Shown: in pieces, positions 25,601 to 39,470 of the stretch
How the letters are laid out: each line of letters opens with the position of its first letter
How positions within the stretch are numbered: position 1 is the first letter of the stretch
Source of the DNA: Lycocorax pyrrhopterus obiensis
Lineage: Eukaryota; Chordata; Aves; Passeriformes; Paradisaeidae
Length of the DNA: 64,000 nt
Assembly (NCBI GenBank): GCA_014706295.1
Contig: JACSVZ010000008.1
Coordinates: 16,146,159-16,210,158, forward strand
Direction of reading: 5' to 3'
The notes under the pieces: generated by a model
Databases searched by the model: none
What the model was told of the DNA's origin: nothing
What the model saw: the letters and a program-made list of their open reading frames with translations, nothing else
Translations under genes and position numbers: made by a program

Positions 25601-26832
25601 GAAACACTGAGAATTTTTCCAAAAGGCTGTTTCAGCATAGTGTGAAGCCTTACACAGGAAATGTGCAGTTTCTTAGGTAGACCAAAAAAGTCTGTGATTC
25701 CTTTCTGGTGACCAAACATCTTATACAAGCATAAGGTCTTGCCCAGCCCAGGTTTTAGAAACCAGCTTTCTCTTTGTGAAACTCTTCTGCAGCTTAAAGG
25801 ATGTATCTGTCAAAGATGGCATCAGAACTTCTTTTAACATGAAGACAAATCCTGACCAAGAGAGCAGGATCAGAAAATAACCTGGATTACTTAGACAAGA
25901 AGTAACTGAAAATGGACAGCGTCTGTGTTTTACAATGTGGACAGAAAGCAGTAAATATTTATCTGTCCTTTCCTTCCCTTTGAAATAAACACTTAAGATT
26001 CTGCTGTCATTCAGATAATCTGTTTCTATACTAACCCCTCTCTTTAAGGGAGACATCTATTTCCTATTAAAACCATATAGAGGTCCTGAACTAAAATATT
26101 TTGCATGCCTTTGCAGGCCTCCAGGAAACATTAAACACACTGAGACAGACAAAAATCTATGAAGAGCCTCTTTAAAATTAGGAGCAGAGAAGGGAAACAG
26201 TTTCTGTCTGCTTTTCTCAGACCTGATATGAAAAGGGTCTCAAATCAATGTACTTATTTTGCATAAAAGTATCTTGTTTCTCAGTATTAATTCAGACAAG
26301 CTGTTGTACCAGCAAGGTCAGTGGGCATTTACCCCTTTTACCACACAATGGCCACTCTGAGAGTATTTTTAAAGTATGTCTCTTATTTTAAAAAAAGCAA
26401 ACAACAAAACAACAACCTTGATTGCACAATCTATTTGCTAGTTGATACTCTGAGCACAGCCAGCTTGCCTTACACCAAAAAATGCTATTTGATAATATAT
26501 AAAAAGCACATATATATTTAAAACCAGTGTGCTACAGTAAGATTTCACTATCAGCATGCATTAGTTTTTGCAACTGTGGGCAAAGAGAGAGCAGGAAATA
26601 GGAGTAATAGCTGCTGAAATCATTGTGGAAAAACTCCTGTTGGTGAATAACTTTGCCCATGAGAGTAGTTACACTGGAGTAGGTGTACTGGAATGACCAG
26701 GGAACAGTCACAAGTGCAGAGGTTTGAAAGGGTGCTGCCCTTTAGAAGTAGAAAGTCACTTCAGGATGACTTTTAAGGATAATACGTGACTTCTGAATTG
26801 TGGTTACCATTCAAAATTTCCAAAGAGTTGTG
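19659..26832. other. unique non-coding DNA
   Basis: No gene recognised. The longest ATG frame is 111 codons at 20351-20686, with a weak start context and no known domain. A G-rich segment with three G runs lies near 21610. I noticed no named interspersed repeat and no convincing splice-flanked exon. Confidence 0.5.
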
Positions 26833-26942
26833 CTACTCTGGGCCTTGATTCCTGATTCCCCATCTGTGAAGTGGACGTAATAGTACAGACAATTTCTCAT
26901 TAAGGAGCGTTGTGAAAACTAGATAAATGGGAGTATGAGAAT
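26833..26942 (+). mobile_element. MIR-like SINE relic (3' half)
   Basis: The segment contains, in order, 'TGATTCCCCATCTGTGAAGT', an 'AATAGTAC' block and 'CGTTGTGAAAACTAGATAAATG'. It aligns by eye with the 3' half of the MIR/CORE-SINE consensus (the 'CCCCATCTGTAAAATGGGGA ... TTGTTGTGAGGATTAAATGA' part). The tRNA-derived 5' half is not visible. MIR copies in birds are few and strongly diverged, which fits. The assignment is from memory of the consensus. Confidence 0.68.
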
Positions 26943-27179
26943 GGGCACAGTTGTGGCTCAAAGGTCCTTCTAATGTAGACTGCTGGTCTGGCAGTGGTCA
27001 GTGTCAGTGGTTTAGGGGAAGGATTAATGAAGAGGGCAAATTCAAATTGTTACCACACCTGAGATATCCACACCTTCTAGTAACTTGTGGTTGATAGCTT
27101 CCCAAGCCAAAAGTTCTAGGATTAGTTCTTTCATTTTTTTGAATTTCATTTTTTGAGTTTGCTCACAGAGTGGACTTCC

Positions 27180-27490
27180 ACAAGATCCTGGGCAACAAAC
27201 TCTGCAGTCCTTCTATGCATGATGTGAGAAATAACTTCCTTTTGTTTGTTTTAAAACTTCTGCCTTAAGATTGGGTTCAGTGCCCCTTAGTTCTTGTTAC
27301 CAGAAGGAATGGGCTGCCATTCCCAGATTAGCATTTTTGGTGCATTTCATGATTTAATAGAACACTCTCTCATCTCTGCTCTGCCAACTCTTTCTCAGAC
27401 TGAAGAATCCTTGTTTATTCAATGTCTCCCGGTCAAACAGTTGAGGAGCTTTCATTGTTCTTGCCTCCTTCCTCTGTTCTTTATCTAGAT
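27180..27490 (-). mobile_element. ancient CR1/L3-like LINE fragment, minus orientation
   Basis: Reads as the reverse complement of an old CR1 3' region. Blocks in order are 'AATAACTTCCTTTTGTTTG', 'GTGCCCCTTAGTTCTTGTTA', 'TTTCATGATTTAATAGA', 'CAGACTGAAGAATCC' and 'CATTGTTCTTGCCTCC'. The same run of blocks is known from ancient amniote CR1/L3 copies, where the sense strand encodes the end of ORF2 around the 'LFSLEKRR' motif. It is more diverged than the 3302-4510 copy and has no octamer tail. Edges are approximate; the left edge may lie nearer 27205. Confidence 0.78.
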
Positions 27491-27969
27491 TTAACTTTGA
27501 GCTGCTAATCTCTAAGAGACGTGCTATCAATCCTAAATGTTGCTATCAGTGAGCTCGTATTTGTTGTTTGCTTGGGACTTCTTGGTGGGAAGTCATTCGA
27601 GATGAGTATTACATTGTGTGAGGCTTAAGTGTTACAAAGCACACATGTACTTGTACTAGAGCTTGCATGGTGGAGAGGGAGTTCTGTTAGGGATCTCTTT
27701 TCCCCTAGTGAGACGTAGTGATTTTGAAAACAGAGAGCTGACTATCTACTATTGTTTTTATGACTAAGTGGAGCTAGAGCCACTTTCTTAAAGAGCAATG
27801 CAGAGGAAGAGTGAAATTCAAAAGAGAAATTATTTTTCTTACTGAGACTCCAGAATGAAATAAATTTACACCTAAGAAAGTTAATAAAAAACTGCCTGGA
27901 CATCCTCTTCCTTTCTACAGCAGCTGTTTCCACTCTGTATTCTAATGAGTGGGCTGAACTAAAATCTTT

Positions 27970-27986
27970 GGGGAAGGGCTTTCCCC
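27970..27986. repeat. 6-bp inverted repeat before a C-rich tract
   Basis: GGGGAA, five bases, TTCCCC, followed at once by further C runs to 27997. The minus strand is G-rich with three runs of at least three G. Confidence 0.6.
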
Positions 27987-30900
27987 TCCCTCCCCCCTCT
28001 TTGGTATCCATATGTAAAAGGCTGCACTACGGTATCATACTCTGTGCTTCTGTTGAATGAGTAAATGCCTGCAGCTGGACGGTCCAAAGCAAAGGCTACA
28101 TCATGTTCTCAGCTAGTTAAGCTCCTTAATGCAATCTTTTAAAAAATTTCCTGGATATTCCACTGATGTGATTTTGGCTGCAAGAAGTAAGTATTTAAAA
28201 CCTCAGAAGGTTTAAGACCTTTCCAATCTCTTGTAAATTTTCTGCTATAAAATACTTGTGGAGTATCTGCTGGTTTTGGAGGTAGATTCTGTTTCAATTA
28301 CTTCATTTTATATTTCCTGTTAACTGTTTGTGTATGTTCTGAACGATTTTTAATTTCCTTAAAGTTGCACACTCAGATTCTTGAAGGAAAGTAACTCAAA
28401 TAGTGTTGTCTATGAAGTGTAGTGGAAAGTATTGATTCCCTTTTACTGTTTAACAAAATGAGACTGACTTATCACCACAGATGTTATTTCCAAACTATTT
28501 TTTGAGTTCCCTATTTCTTGATTCATCTCTGCCCGCTGAGTGGCTTTATTTTTTTCATTCTGGTTGTGTAGTTTTATTCAATGTCCAGTCAGTCACTCTT
28601 ATGTGTGCTGAGAACATCTGCTTTGCAAGTTTCTGTGTGCTTTCACAGTAATACAATATTTTTTCTGTCTTTTATATGATTTCTCATACAAAGCAGAACT
28701 GAGAAAATGGTGAAAGCAGCAGCACTTTTTTTTTTCCTTCTGCAGTAGATTACATTCACTAAACACAGCAAATAGCAGAATTCCCCCTGGAGTACTGGGA
28801 AATAGCCCAAACTCACTACAGTTGCATTTTGCTGGACTATTCTTCTAGTAGGCTTTTCTTTTTTTCTTCTCTTTCTCTTTTATGGTCTGTTGAAATTCTT
28901 TCTCTTGTAACTGCATTCCTGATCAATTCCATTCTCAGATAGGCATCTCTCGCCTATTAAATTTCCCCAAATGAATATCCTGAAACAAAAGTAAAAGAGA
29001 TGCCGTGCATAAACTGCAAATTCAAGTTGAGATTTTTTTTTTTTACTAAAACTGGAAGTAAGGTGGGCTCAATTTCAAGCCTGCTTAATAATTAAATTAA
29101 TTTGTGGCTTAAATTATTGTCTTAATTTAACAGAAAGTCAAGGCTGACATTAAGCCTTTGAAACTTAAAGTTTGGGTTTGATTCTAGATTTCTCAGCTGC
29201 AGCTGGAACAATTTAGGGCCAGACTCAAACTTGATGATTTGACTCAATAATTAGTAGCACATTTCAAACATTTTGATTGAGACCTAGGGTTAGGTCTTTC
29301 TTAGTTATTCTGGCATACATATGGGAGAATTTCTTTCATTTCAAATGTTCAGGTGTCTGCGAGCATGCAGGTGCTTGGACTTAAGATAGGCATTGTGGTT
29401 GATACCAGGGCAGGTTCTTCACTGTCATTTTCCAATTTTATTCTACTCCAGTAATTACCTGCATCAGTCCTGGCAATATTCCCCTCACCTGAGATTGGCA
29501 TGGCAGCAAATAGCTCGTGCTCCCCCGTAACAGGGTGTGACTGCACTGGGCTTTCCTATGGCCACAAGTAGCCTGTGTTGTGGAGAGAGCCCAGCAACTG
29601 CTCTGGGGTACTGGAATTCTTCCACAAACTCTGGTTTAAGAAATTAAATCTGGATTTCATTCTGGCATAGGTCCAGGCTATGAACAGCCCCTCTGTTCTA
29701 GTTGGGAAAACCAAGATAAATTTAAGCAGAGAGAGGTTATAGTAAATCCAGGTCATTTAAAAACCACCTTGATTTGGGTAGATTTGGGTGAAGATAGTAA
29801 CCTTGTCTCTTTCTCATGATTGACTTCAACTTTAAAGTTTCCTTTAGGTACTCATCATATTGCTAAGCAATTTATGGTAATTCTGAAAGGCTGGAGCTAC
29901 ATTATATGTTGTTGCACATAAAACAGCCTGCTGCTGCTCCCAGGTGAAGAGGAGTCCCACTCTGCAGCATCCATATGTGCTTTCCCAGTTCTCCCATCAG
30001 TGCCTTGATATAGCTGCTAATGGCCTGAGCTCAGGAGGCTGAACAGCCCTAAACACCATGACTCAGTTTTCTGTTAAGTTTTTCCTGAATATTTTCTTGA
30101 CACTTAAATGACAAAGTTTGTTATTCCACAGCTTCCTAAGGCATGCAGTTCAATAGAGGCAGTCATTTAGAGGAACTGCCAGAACCCAGAGTGTGGCTAA
30201 TAGCTTTTAACGCACCTTGTAGAGAGCTTACTGCCTGCTCTGCAGGAGAGATTTCCCTTGAGACTCCTTTGAGGTGACTGAATGGTCTCCCCTTACGTAA
30301 AATATCCTCTCTATATGGCCATCATATGATAATTTACTGTCTTGCACACCTATGGTCCGTGGCTAACAAGTGAGAGAAATAACTACATGGAGGCATAACT
30401 GGGCACAGCACCGTTGTCCAGCCTCCCTTGTGGCAGATGAACAAGCTTTGGCAGTGAACTGGGGCTCACTAAGAGGAGCAAGTTTAATATCTAACTCTTG
30501 GTGGTCTCTAGCATTTAATTTCATCTGTTTGCATTAAATTTCCCTACCCGTGAATGTAATTGTGCTTCATTTGTCTGTATTGGCTGTGAACTAGTCTGAT
30601 AAGGTCTAGTCTTATACACCCCTAGCACATTAGGGATAGGATTTGACTCGACCTTTAGGTAATGCTGTGATAAAAGTATTGAAATATGGAAACATTATTT
30701 CAGGTAACTGCTTCATCTATATTTATCCATATAAAAGGCATATGCTGAATTAAAGAACTGCTGAAAGCTTTATTAGAAAAGAGTCATATCTGTCACACAG
30801 CGTGTCTGTTTTTCTTCTCTTCAATCAATACACAGAAGTGAGAGATTTGTCTCTTATTTTTGATTGTCAGTTCTGGTAATATCTGAAGGGAGGGAAGCAT

Positions 30901-32899
30901 AGATTTATATATTGATGTCCCTTACTACGCAAGCAGCAGTAATGTTTAGCACATGATCATGTGTTAATATAACTTTTAAAATTATTTTTAGATTCCATTA
31001 AAATCTGTTTACTCTGTATGTGGTAGGTTCCCCAGGACCAAGAGCATGTAACTCAGGGCTGTCCTGTTGTGTAAGAAATCCCATCCAGCCCCTAACGTGA
31101 GTAGCTTTTGAATTCCCACAGTTGTATGTTCTGAGCAAACAAGACTTGTAAGACCCATTTAATTTTCACAGAGGATAAACTCTGAAGTCTGGGGTTTTTT
31201 TGTCTATATCTCATCATTTTGCCAGGTTATGAGAAGCTTTTGGCACTCACATCTTTGCTAACCTGTTTTGCAGCTTGCTCTCGGACACCTCTTCAGAGTT
31301 TTCATCCTTTCTCAGTGCCCTAATATGTTCTATGTGACAAAATAATTCTCAACTCTGCTGAATCTGATGTTGGGGTAAAAAAAAATTGAAGAAAAGTGGG
31401 TAAACAGCAAGTTTGTGTCCTCATTAATGAGTAATGGATGGGGCAAAATAGTAAAAGAGTTATAGATAGTGTTATTTAAATATATGATTTTCTACTTCAT
31501 GTGGAAGTGATACTGTAAAGATTTTATGAAATTAATGAACTTGATGAAGAATAGAATACTAATTGTAATTATATACTTTGTGGATAGTATGCATAGAAAG
31601 GCTGTCATCCATGAAGTAATAAAAAGGTATAGGTGCATTTTTCTTTCAGTGTACACAGTATTCTCATTCTTCCCAAATGATTCATGTCAGGGAGTCAGGA
31701 TGGCCGGGGTAGGAGAGAAGGTGGGGTTCTTAGAAGTAAAGGAATCATTAATGATGCTGTCAGAAGTCAAATGGCACTGGGAATCACTTGGGACCTATAT
31801 TTTTCTGTGTTACACTTCTTAAATTATTTTGTGATTGGACAGACAAAAGCACGCTTTCTGTTTGGGATCTGTATGGCTGCAAGTAGTGGCGTGGATCAGA
31901 TTCCATGATGAGGGCCACGACTTGGGTTTACAGCAATAGAACTGAGACCTGGGCTAATTGCATTTGAAATCAGTTATTCTGGGTTGATAGAGCAGTAAGT
32001 CTCTGCTCTTGAATAATGATGCTGTGGTGGAATTGGTATAAATGTCATCTGGAATATTCTGGGAGAGTATGAAAAATAAATGTCAAAATCTGTTTGGTTT
32101 CAGGTGGAGGGACCGAGTACTTAACACGTAAAGCTTTTACAGGGTATTGATCAAGTTTTTAAGTGTTTGAAAAGGAGACTGATGGTTTGGTTCTGTTTTT
32201 CAATTGAGAAAATGAGATGCGACTCTCTAGCACAGTGATTGCAGAAGGCTGGGAATAAAGCTTAGGTTTCCTGAATTCCAGTTCCTCAGTGAGCTCGGTG
32301 AGAATCTGAGTCCCCCTAAATTATCGTCAGGGAGAAGATATCACACTGAATTGTGATTACTTAGCAACTCTCTGAATGAGAACATCCTAAAAGGTTTGAA
32401 AAGGAGCATCATTAGAAAATCTGTTTTTCTAAAGGCAAATCTGGTAGTCTAAAATCCGGAGGAAGGGGGGAAACATTTCCATTAATTCTCTTTGCATCTT
32501 ATAGTATTACCAGGAGCAGGATGTTGTCCATGGTACATTCCACATGCTTCTGGGTAATGTCTTATCATTGTGTAGGCTTCTATACAATGTTTCCTGTATC
32601 CTGCATCTTTTCTCAGTGTTGTGTTGGATTTTTTTTTTTGTTTCTTCAATGTCTGTTTTTTATATGGAAGAGGAAGACTGCTGTAATGTTCTCCCCATAA
32701 ATCATGTGCTGTGAGAGGAGATGTGTTAAGGTTTTCTTGTGATCAACGACTCTTAAAAATGGCAGAACATCACTGTTTCATGCACACTAAAGGGTTATAA
32801 ATAAGAAACTGTCCAAAAATAACCATAGTTTTTGGCAAGTACAAGAATACTTGGCAGGAAGCTTGTCTGCAGATAACACACAGGATTACTACTTTAAGT

Positions 32900-32953
32900 G
32901 TTGGGGTGTAGGGGTTTTTTGTGTTTGTGTTGTTTGTTTGTTTTGTTGTTTTT
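32900..32953 (+). repeat. T/G-rich simple tract
   Basis: About 54 bases composed almost only of G and T, with GGGG runs at the left and TTTG/TTG repeats at the right. It belongs to the same class of degenerate simple repeat as 15811-15845 and 57519-57605. Confidence 0.75.
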
Positions 32954-33251
32954 AATAAGATCAAAAGATCTCCTGCAGGTTTTGACGTGATAATTTGTAT
33001 TCAAACAGTTTTGGAGGCACACTGTGTGTAGTTAAGTTTATAGACATGTCAAAAACCTCAGATTGTGATCTCCTACACAGAAATGGCAACACATCTATCA
33101 CATTTTCAGTAGCAAGGGGAAGCAGGCTGTCTCAGAGCCATTTAAATTGCTTTGATTTCATATTTGCCAAGTTCTTCTATTCTCTGTAGGTTTTAATGGC
33201 TCAGGCCTCTGGAAACTCTTCCATACATGGTTAAAGTGTAACCACTGATGA

Positions 33252-33277
33252 GGGGGAGGGAAGGGGAGGATGGAGGG
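33252..33277 (+). repeat. purine tract with four G runs (G-quadruplex candidate)
   Basis: G5-A-G3-AA-G4-8 bases-G3, wholly purine apart from one T. Loops are 1, 2 and 8 bases, so it is just outside the strict rule (loops up to 7), but short first loops favour folding. The wider purine stretch spans about 33249-33279. No gene is adjacent that would give it an obvious role. Confidence 0.7.
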
Positions 33278-36200
33278 AACAACCTACTGAGCTGGTAGAA
33301 TTTTAAACAAACTTGGGTGGTGTCCTTGAGACAGCATTTCAGCCCCAAGTCATACACGTATATTCACATGCAGGGCATTTCTCAGTCTTAATCATGCTGG
33401 AAGCTGGAGGAATTAAGTATCCAAATAGAGTGCGTGCAGTGGGTTGGTATCCAGCGAGGGCAGATAGCCTCAATGCTCCCTCCATTAAGGCCCATCTTCT
33501 TAGCCAGGATTCTTTCTGGAATCCTATTTCTATAAGATTCCTTCCGCATTTCTGCCTTTGTCCATCTTTTACATACATTATTGAAATGACTTGGTTGGTA
33601 TTACCATCTTTTAATGGTGGGAACTCTTTGCATATCTATCTTGTTCTTCCCTTAAAGTAGCTTGTCATGGACAGCACTTACTTTTGAGCAGCTTGGTAAT
33701 GGGTGATCAGCATTGGGTCAAATGTTATGTACCATTTCTATTTTTAAAATGTCCTTTAAAATAATTTAAAGATTTCTGTGTAACTGCACTCTCTTCCAAG
33801 CTAGAAACATATCGAGGGACTGATTTGGTCTAGTGCTCACTAATGCCAGGCAAACTGAGTTGTACTGTCTGTCACAAGCCTGTTTTGTCATATTGGTCAA
33901 ATAATCTGGCTGTTTTGTGTAGAATTTTCAAAAGCACACAGCAGTTATGTAAATCCATTCCTATTCAAGCTGATGGAGGCCTAATTCTTATTTCCACTAA
34001 GGCTCCATTACACTGCCTGACAGGGTCGAGATACTTAAAACTAGGCTTTTTTGCCCTACCACAGGGGTATAAAGGGATCCCATGGAAATGCAAATCTGTG
34101 GCTGACAATTTTTCCATTGACTTCCGTGGAAGCAAGATTAAACAAACAGAATAACTTTTTAATAATTTCAACCTTGACTTCTGTGTTTTCCTAATATAAA
34201 AATAAGCCTAATATCATGTACCTACAAATGCAGCAAAGCTAATTTAATGTTTGCCCAGCTGTTTGAAGATGTCCAGGGCTGCCTGAGTGTAAACTTGCAT
34301 AATTAACTTGAACTAACTTTCTCATCAGTGAAAATTCTGTATTGTGTTTTACGTCTATGAGAAATATCCCTAAATCCAAGTAATTTAGTTTAGTAGGACA
34401 ATGTGTTTTTCATTAAGAGCCTCCCATGTGGTGAGGACTTCTGCTGTGCAGGACTGTATCATTGCAGGAGGGTGTTGGGTCCCCTGTTAACCATGCTGTA
34501 GGTCACAAGACTGTTAGTGGGAGCCAATTTGTTTCTCTCCCAATGCTACAAGAATCTATCAGTTGCTAATGGCATTGTGTAACAGATCCTTGCAAAAGTT
34601 CAAAAGGATACGAGGATCACTGTCTTCTAAATGTCACGTGTATTTTGCAGACTGATAATGAAGCATTTTGTTACCACGATGAACTGTCTTTTCTTCTCCT
34701 GTTGACATTCTAGAGCTCAAATTAATACCACACAGTAGCTTAGGATCACATCGCTCAATTAATCTTAAAACTGTTAACAGGAATAAAAATATATTTTAAG
34801 CGTTATTGTTACATGAGCTGAAATAGTTGTTATATAAATTCAGAGACTACAATAGTAAGTATTCAATTTAATTGGAACATACAAACGTGTGTTAACAGAC
34901 GCCTAAAAACCCTTGCCTGAAAGAGAAATCTCTGCCTACATGAATGACTGCCTTGCTGTCAGTGGACTTGCTTGGAAAAGGCTGTTTGTGTACAAAATTG
35001 CAAAATCAAATCCTAAATAAAGAATGCAACATGGTTATTCTGTGCAAATGTGGGGTTGCCTTGTGACACAGGGCTTTTGCCATCTCTTTATATAGATGAG
35101 TATGGTGCAAAAAAGATCATGGTCTAAAATTTTACTTCAGGAAACAGCTCATTCCGTTTCCATTCTGTAATGTTGTCTCTGGATTTACATGGTCGATAAT
35201 GTGCATGAATCTTTCATGGACTTAATCTATATTTCTTTCTCTTGGTGTTGTATTTTTTTATCTCTTGACATCAGAATCTGTCAACAGGATCCACCAGAAC
35301 AGCTTACTAAATACAGCTGATATTGACTGTTCCTGGAATGCAACCGGATTTTACGATTAGTAAAGGCTACCTTGGGTTTGTTAGCATAGGAGCAGTAGAG
35401 CAGGTTGGAAATGACGAAATCTGCACTTCTCCGATAACTGCATAGCCAGCTGAGAGGACTCCTTACCATCTCTGGTGTCCAGTGCAGCATATGTTAAGCA
35501 GCTTATGTTTAAATGCATTACACTGTATTGGCTACACTATTACAATTTGTACAGCTGTCCAGATCTCCCCGTACTCCAAAGATGTTGTATCCAGAGACTG
35601 CCAGTGATTAATGACCACCCTTCGGGCTATGGCTGCAGCCAGGGTGCAGATTTTTTCCTCTGAGGAATATGGACCCTAACACAGCTTTTATGAGTTGGGC
35701 CCTGACCTCATCTCTGTCAGAGCAGAGGCGGGTGCCAGGATTTTAGTTAATTTGAATGCACAGCCACACAGCCCCCATGGAAACTTTGGGAAGGTGAAAG
35801 GGTGACTCCATTATGAAACTGCTGTTTTACCATTCCAGACCTTCCACTTCCACCAAGGAACTGTGCTGTTTGCCATTTGGTTGGTTATCTTAATGCCACA
35901 GGATCCTAAATATTCCAGCATAGCCTGGTCTGTATTTTAAGTACAACCATATTTCCAGTCTGGAATCGACCCCTTTAGCTGTGGTATTTCCCCCAAATAT
36001 GGTTGGCTTCAAACAATCTCACTGCCAACACAAACCACAACTTTAAAACCCACACATTTAAGTCTATTACAAGCTGATGCTGCCCAGCTATGTATATGCT
36101 GTTCTGATGGGAGAAGAAATCTGCATGCCTCTTCACTGCCAGTTGTTCCCTTTCTTTTCATAAAGTATTAAGCATCTCCATGTAGCAGGGAATGAGAACA

Positions 36201-39200
36201 GCCCTGCAAAAGGGGGCTGCTGCCTGTGCGCTGTGATCCACATCTAGCTAGATGTCATGATCTTGGCTATTGCCACCTGAGGCTGTGACAGGGATTTTAT
36301 TGCTGTGATTCCTAGGGGAAACTTACACCTCTGTTAAAAAACCGTAGGTTTCCAGGCTCTTTCCATAATGAGTAGAAAAAGAAAAGCACTGCCATGTGGT
36401 GATTTGTTCCAGCTTATGTGTTTGTTGTAGGACAGGATTACTTGTCCCGTCAAAGCCCTTGTTGCTCACCATTGACTACAGAGGCAACTGTCTAGATGCC
36501 TGACATTTTACTAATTCCAGTTAGACGAAGTTGATCCAGCCATTACTATTTGTCTCTCATGTTTGTTCATGTGAAATGTCCATGTTTAGAATCAATAGCA
36601 TCTTGAATGAGGGTTTATGAAGGTCCTCTATGCGTATGTGCTGATTCGCAAACCACACTTTGGCAACATGGGTTTTTTTGAGGATTCCCACTGTGGGAAA
36701 GCAATGAATAGCTGGTCAGGTTGGGAAATAGAAAGTACTGGGTCATGAAGAGATAATGAAAACTACACCTTTCTGCAAGATCTAAAATTTCTTGAGAATT
36801 TAAAAATATTAGATTTTTTGTGTTACAAATGCTTTGAGTGCATGATATCTTCTGTAGTTACTTAGAGCTGAGTGGGATTTCACCTTTTAGCATGTGTAAA
36901 GTTGTTAATTAGGAAGAGGCAGTTCTGCTCTGAACACATCACATAATTGTTGTGAAAACTTATCATTATGAATTTTCAAAGAATAGAAGTATCCAGAGCA
37001 AGCCGGGATAAAGTTAAATCTATTTAGTAAGGTCCAATGGGACTTGCATAAGTGGTGTCCTTCTTCAGAAGCCTGTAATTGTAGCTGTTTACATCCTTAA
37101 AGTTACAGTACTACTTAATTCTGTTCAGTGAGAGATATCATGGACACAGAGCTAAATAGCTGCAGAGGTAAATTCTTGTTTTTCAGCTTTTTGAAACCTG
37201 TACCTGCTGGTATCCAAGCCGTACTGTGTTTTCCTTAAAATACAGAATGTCAGGAGACCCAGTTTATCATTCCATCAGGAGGGCTGGTGTTCTGTTTTTA
37301 TTAATTTATTGGGGGGTGGGAAGAAGGAGTTGTAGTAAAATACTGTGTCCTTGTCTAGTAGCTATGGTGGATTTCACTCTGTTGCCTGCTGAATTACTTC
37401 ACTGATGTGACCTGAGCTGTTTCCTTGTAGGGACTGTTTGGATAGAAGGTGCTTCCATGCGTGTATGATGAGTTCCTCTTCACGAGACACTGGGCAGATA
37501 ACTTGCTTCACACAGTCCAGTAAAGCTATGATATAGAGGTGACTTCTGCTCACTCCTGGACTGACTTCAAGATCCTGTTGTCATAGAGCAGTTAATGTGT
37601 AGAGAGCAATTCTCTTCAGAGTCATCTAATTTCTTCACTATGTTGTTTACGTGCTCCTCTAGGCACGCTTGTGGAGTGTGTCTGTTGAAGGGAGTCAACA
37701 CTTTGCTGTATAAGCATATTAATTAACTCCTATTACCTTTATTGTAGACATGAAACCCCAAATCACTTTGCTTATTTAGAGGAGCAGAGCCTGGACAGGG
37801 TTTGCTGTGTTATTAAGGATGCTCTTTGTCATTCCAGGAGTCTGCTGATAATTGGGTGCACTGTAGATTCAGTTCATCGGCCACTTGTGGTTTCCTTTGG
37901 GACTTGAGACAAAGCGTCCTGCTGGTGCTTCAAATTTCTCCACTGACAGAGAAGGACAACTCTTGCTTAGTCACAGCAAGAGGGACTTTTCAGCTTAGAG
38001 TTGCTATGAAGTTGTTGAGATGACATATGTTATAGAAATGTATCATTTTGTTATGACTGAAATGCAGCATTGCCCTTCCCCTTGTAATTATCTTTAAGAA
38101 GAGAGTTCCAGGACTTCAGCACTTACAGCAGTTCTCTTACTGCATCTCTGTGCAAGTTCTTGCTATTTGTAACAGAATAGTTTCCATTTGTCATGACAGA
38201 CTATTTCTAAGCTTTGCTCATTAGTTAGGACTGGAATATATCACTTTATTTGTTTCTGTAGTTGCTTTCATCAGAAACCAAGTCCAGATGTAGCGGGTTG
38301 GCAGTAGATCAGGTTGAACTACCCGAGGTTTTGCTGAGACTAAATAAGGCTTAAATATTTTCATTCTGTTTCCTCTTCACCTTACTTATCATGCTGGCAT
38401 TGACAGAAGCAAGGCTGCTTTCCTGAGTGCTGGTCACCCTTCTGCATCGTCACTAAGTGCTGTTAGCAGTGTTTAAAATACAAGAGACTTGTTGATGCAA
38501 GAGAGAGACAGGGGTTTGAATAGCTAATGCTCCTTGTTTTGGCAAGCCTATTAAGATGTCAAGTGGCTCCTACAGTGGACAGGATTCCGAGACCTGCAGT
38601 AGCACAGTCCTGACATTTGGAACTGGCAGCCAGCCCTGAAGGTGACAGTGCACTCAGTCTGTTTTCACAGTGCTTCTCCTCACAGGTCTATATCTGGTAA
38701 TAGGCTGCCTGCCGCTGGCGATTTGCATGGCAATCCCTACTAATTGCCAACAGTGTTTTCACCTGTCAGGAGCAATTCCTAATCAAACACTGCCTCTCTG
38801 CAACTCTGGGCAATTGCCATGTGTGTTATAAGATGTTGTATAGTGTATGGTCATTGGTAAACCACAGCATTGTACTGACTTTTGCTTTCTGCATCCCGAA
38901 GAATGCTGGGGGAAGGCAACTTGCTGCAAGATGCTGCAACATGGCTGCTTTTCTGTGTGCAGGAGCCAAGAGTGAGCAATAGTTTACACTTGGAGTGGTG
39001 TGTGTGACAAAATACTGCTTCAAGGGTGCTGATGCCATCAAAAGGGCCTCACGGTGAGGCAATTAACTTTAGGTCACCCTCTCAGAATAAAAGACACAAT
39101 GTCCAACCCCTCAAACTAAGGTCTTGGAGCCATGTGGAAAGTGCTGTTCTAATTTTCAGCAGCTGAGTTAGTAAAACAGCATGACTTGGCATCTATGGCA

Positions 39201-39400
39201 TCAGTTATAGAAGAGGCTGGGGAAGGATATTGCTTGCCAAATATGCAAAGCATTTATGTGATTTACTTCAGCAAAGACGTGAAATACATCCTACTCAGTC
39301 TGAGCTAAGGAGGAACCCTGGGGCTAGGAAAGCACAGAGTTCGGAATGGCAAATGGAGAGTGGAAAATCTCTGAACTCCCAAGGAGGTGCCTATTGCCAG

Positions 39401-39470
39401 CCTGTGGTGGTGACAGACCTACCTCTGGATCGAACTCCTAGGACAGTTCTCTATGTAACACAGTGGGATG
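39401..39470 (+). other. exon-like segment (low confidence)
   Basis: Seventy bases between a weak 3' splice site (TATTGCCAG) and a good donor (GGATG before GTAAGA). One frame is open from the first base and reads PVVVTDLPLDRTPRTVLYV and so on, ending with one base over. The polypyrimidine tract is poor. The end phase matches the start phase of the next exon-like segment at 40013. Not recognised as any known protein. Confidence 0.12.

Noticed and set aside
34114..34129. CCATTGACTTCCGTGG, like a core found in old amniote repeats (CCATTGACTTCAATGG)
   Set aside because: Too short and diverged to assign, and I could not extend the match with confidence on either side.
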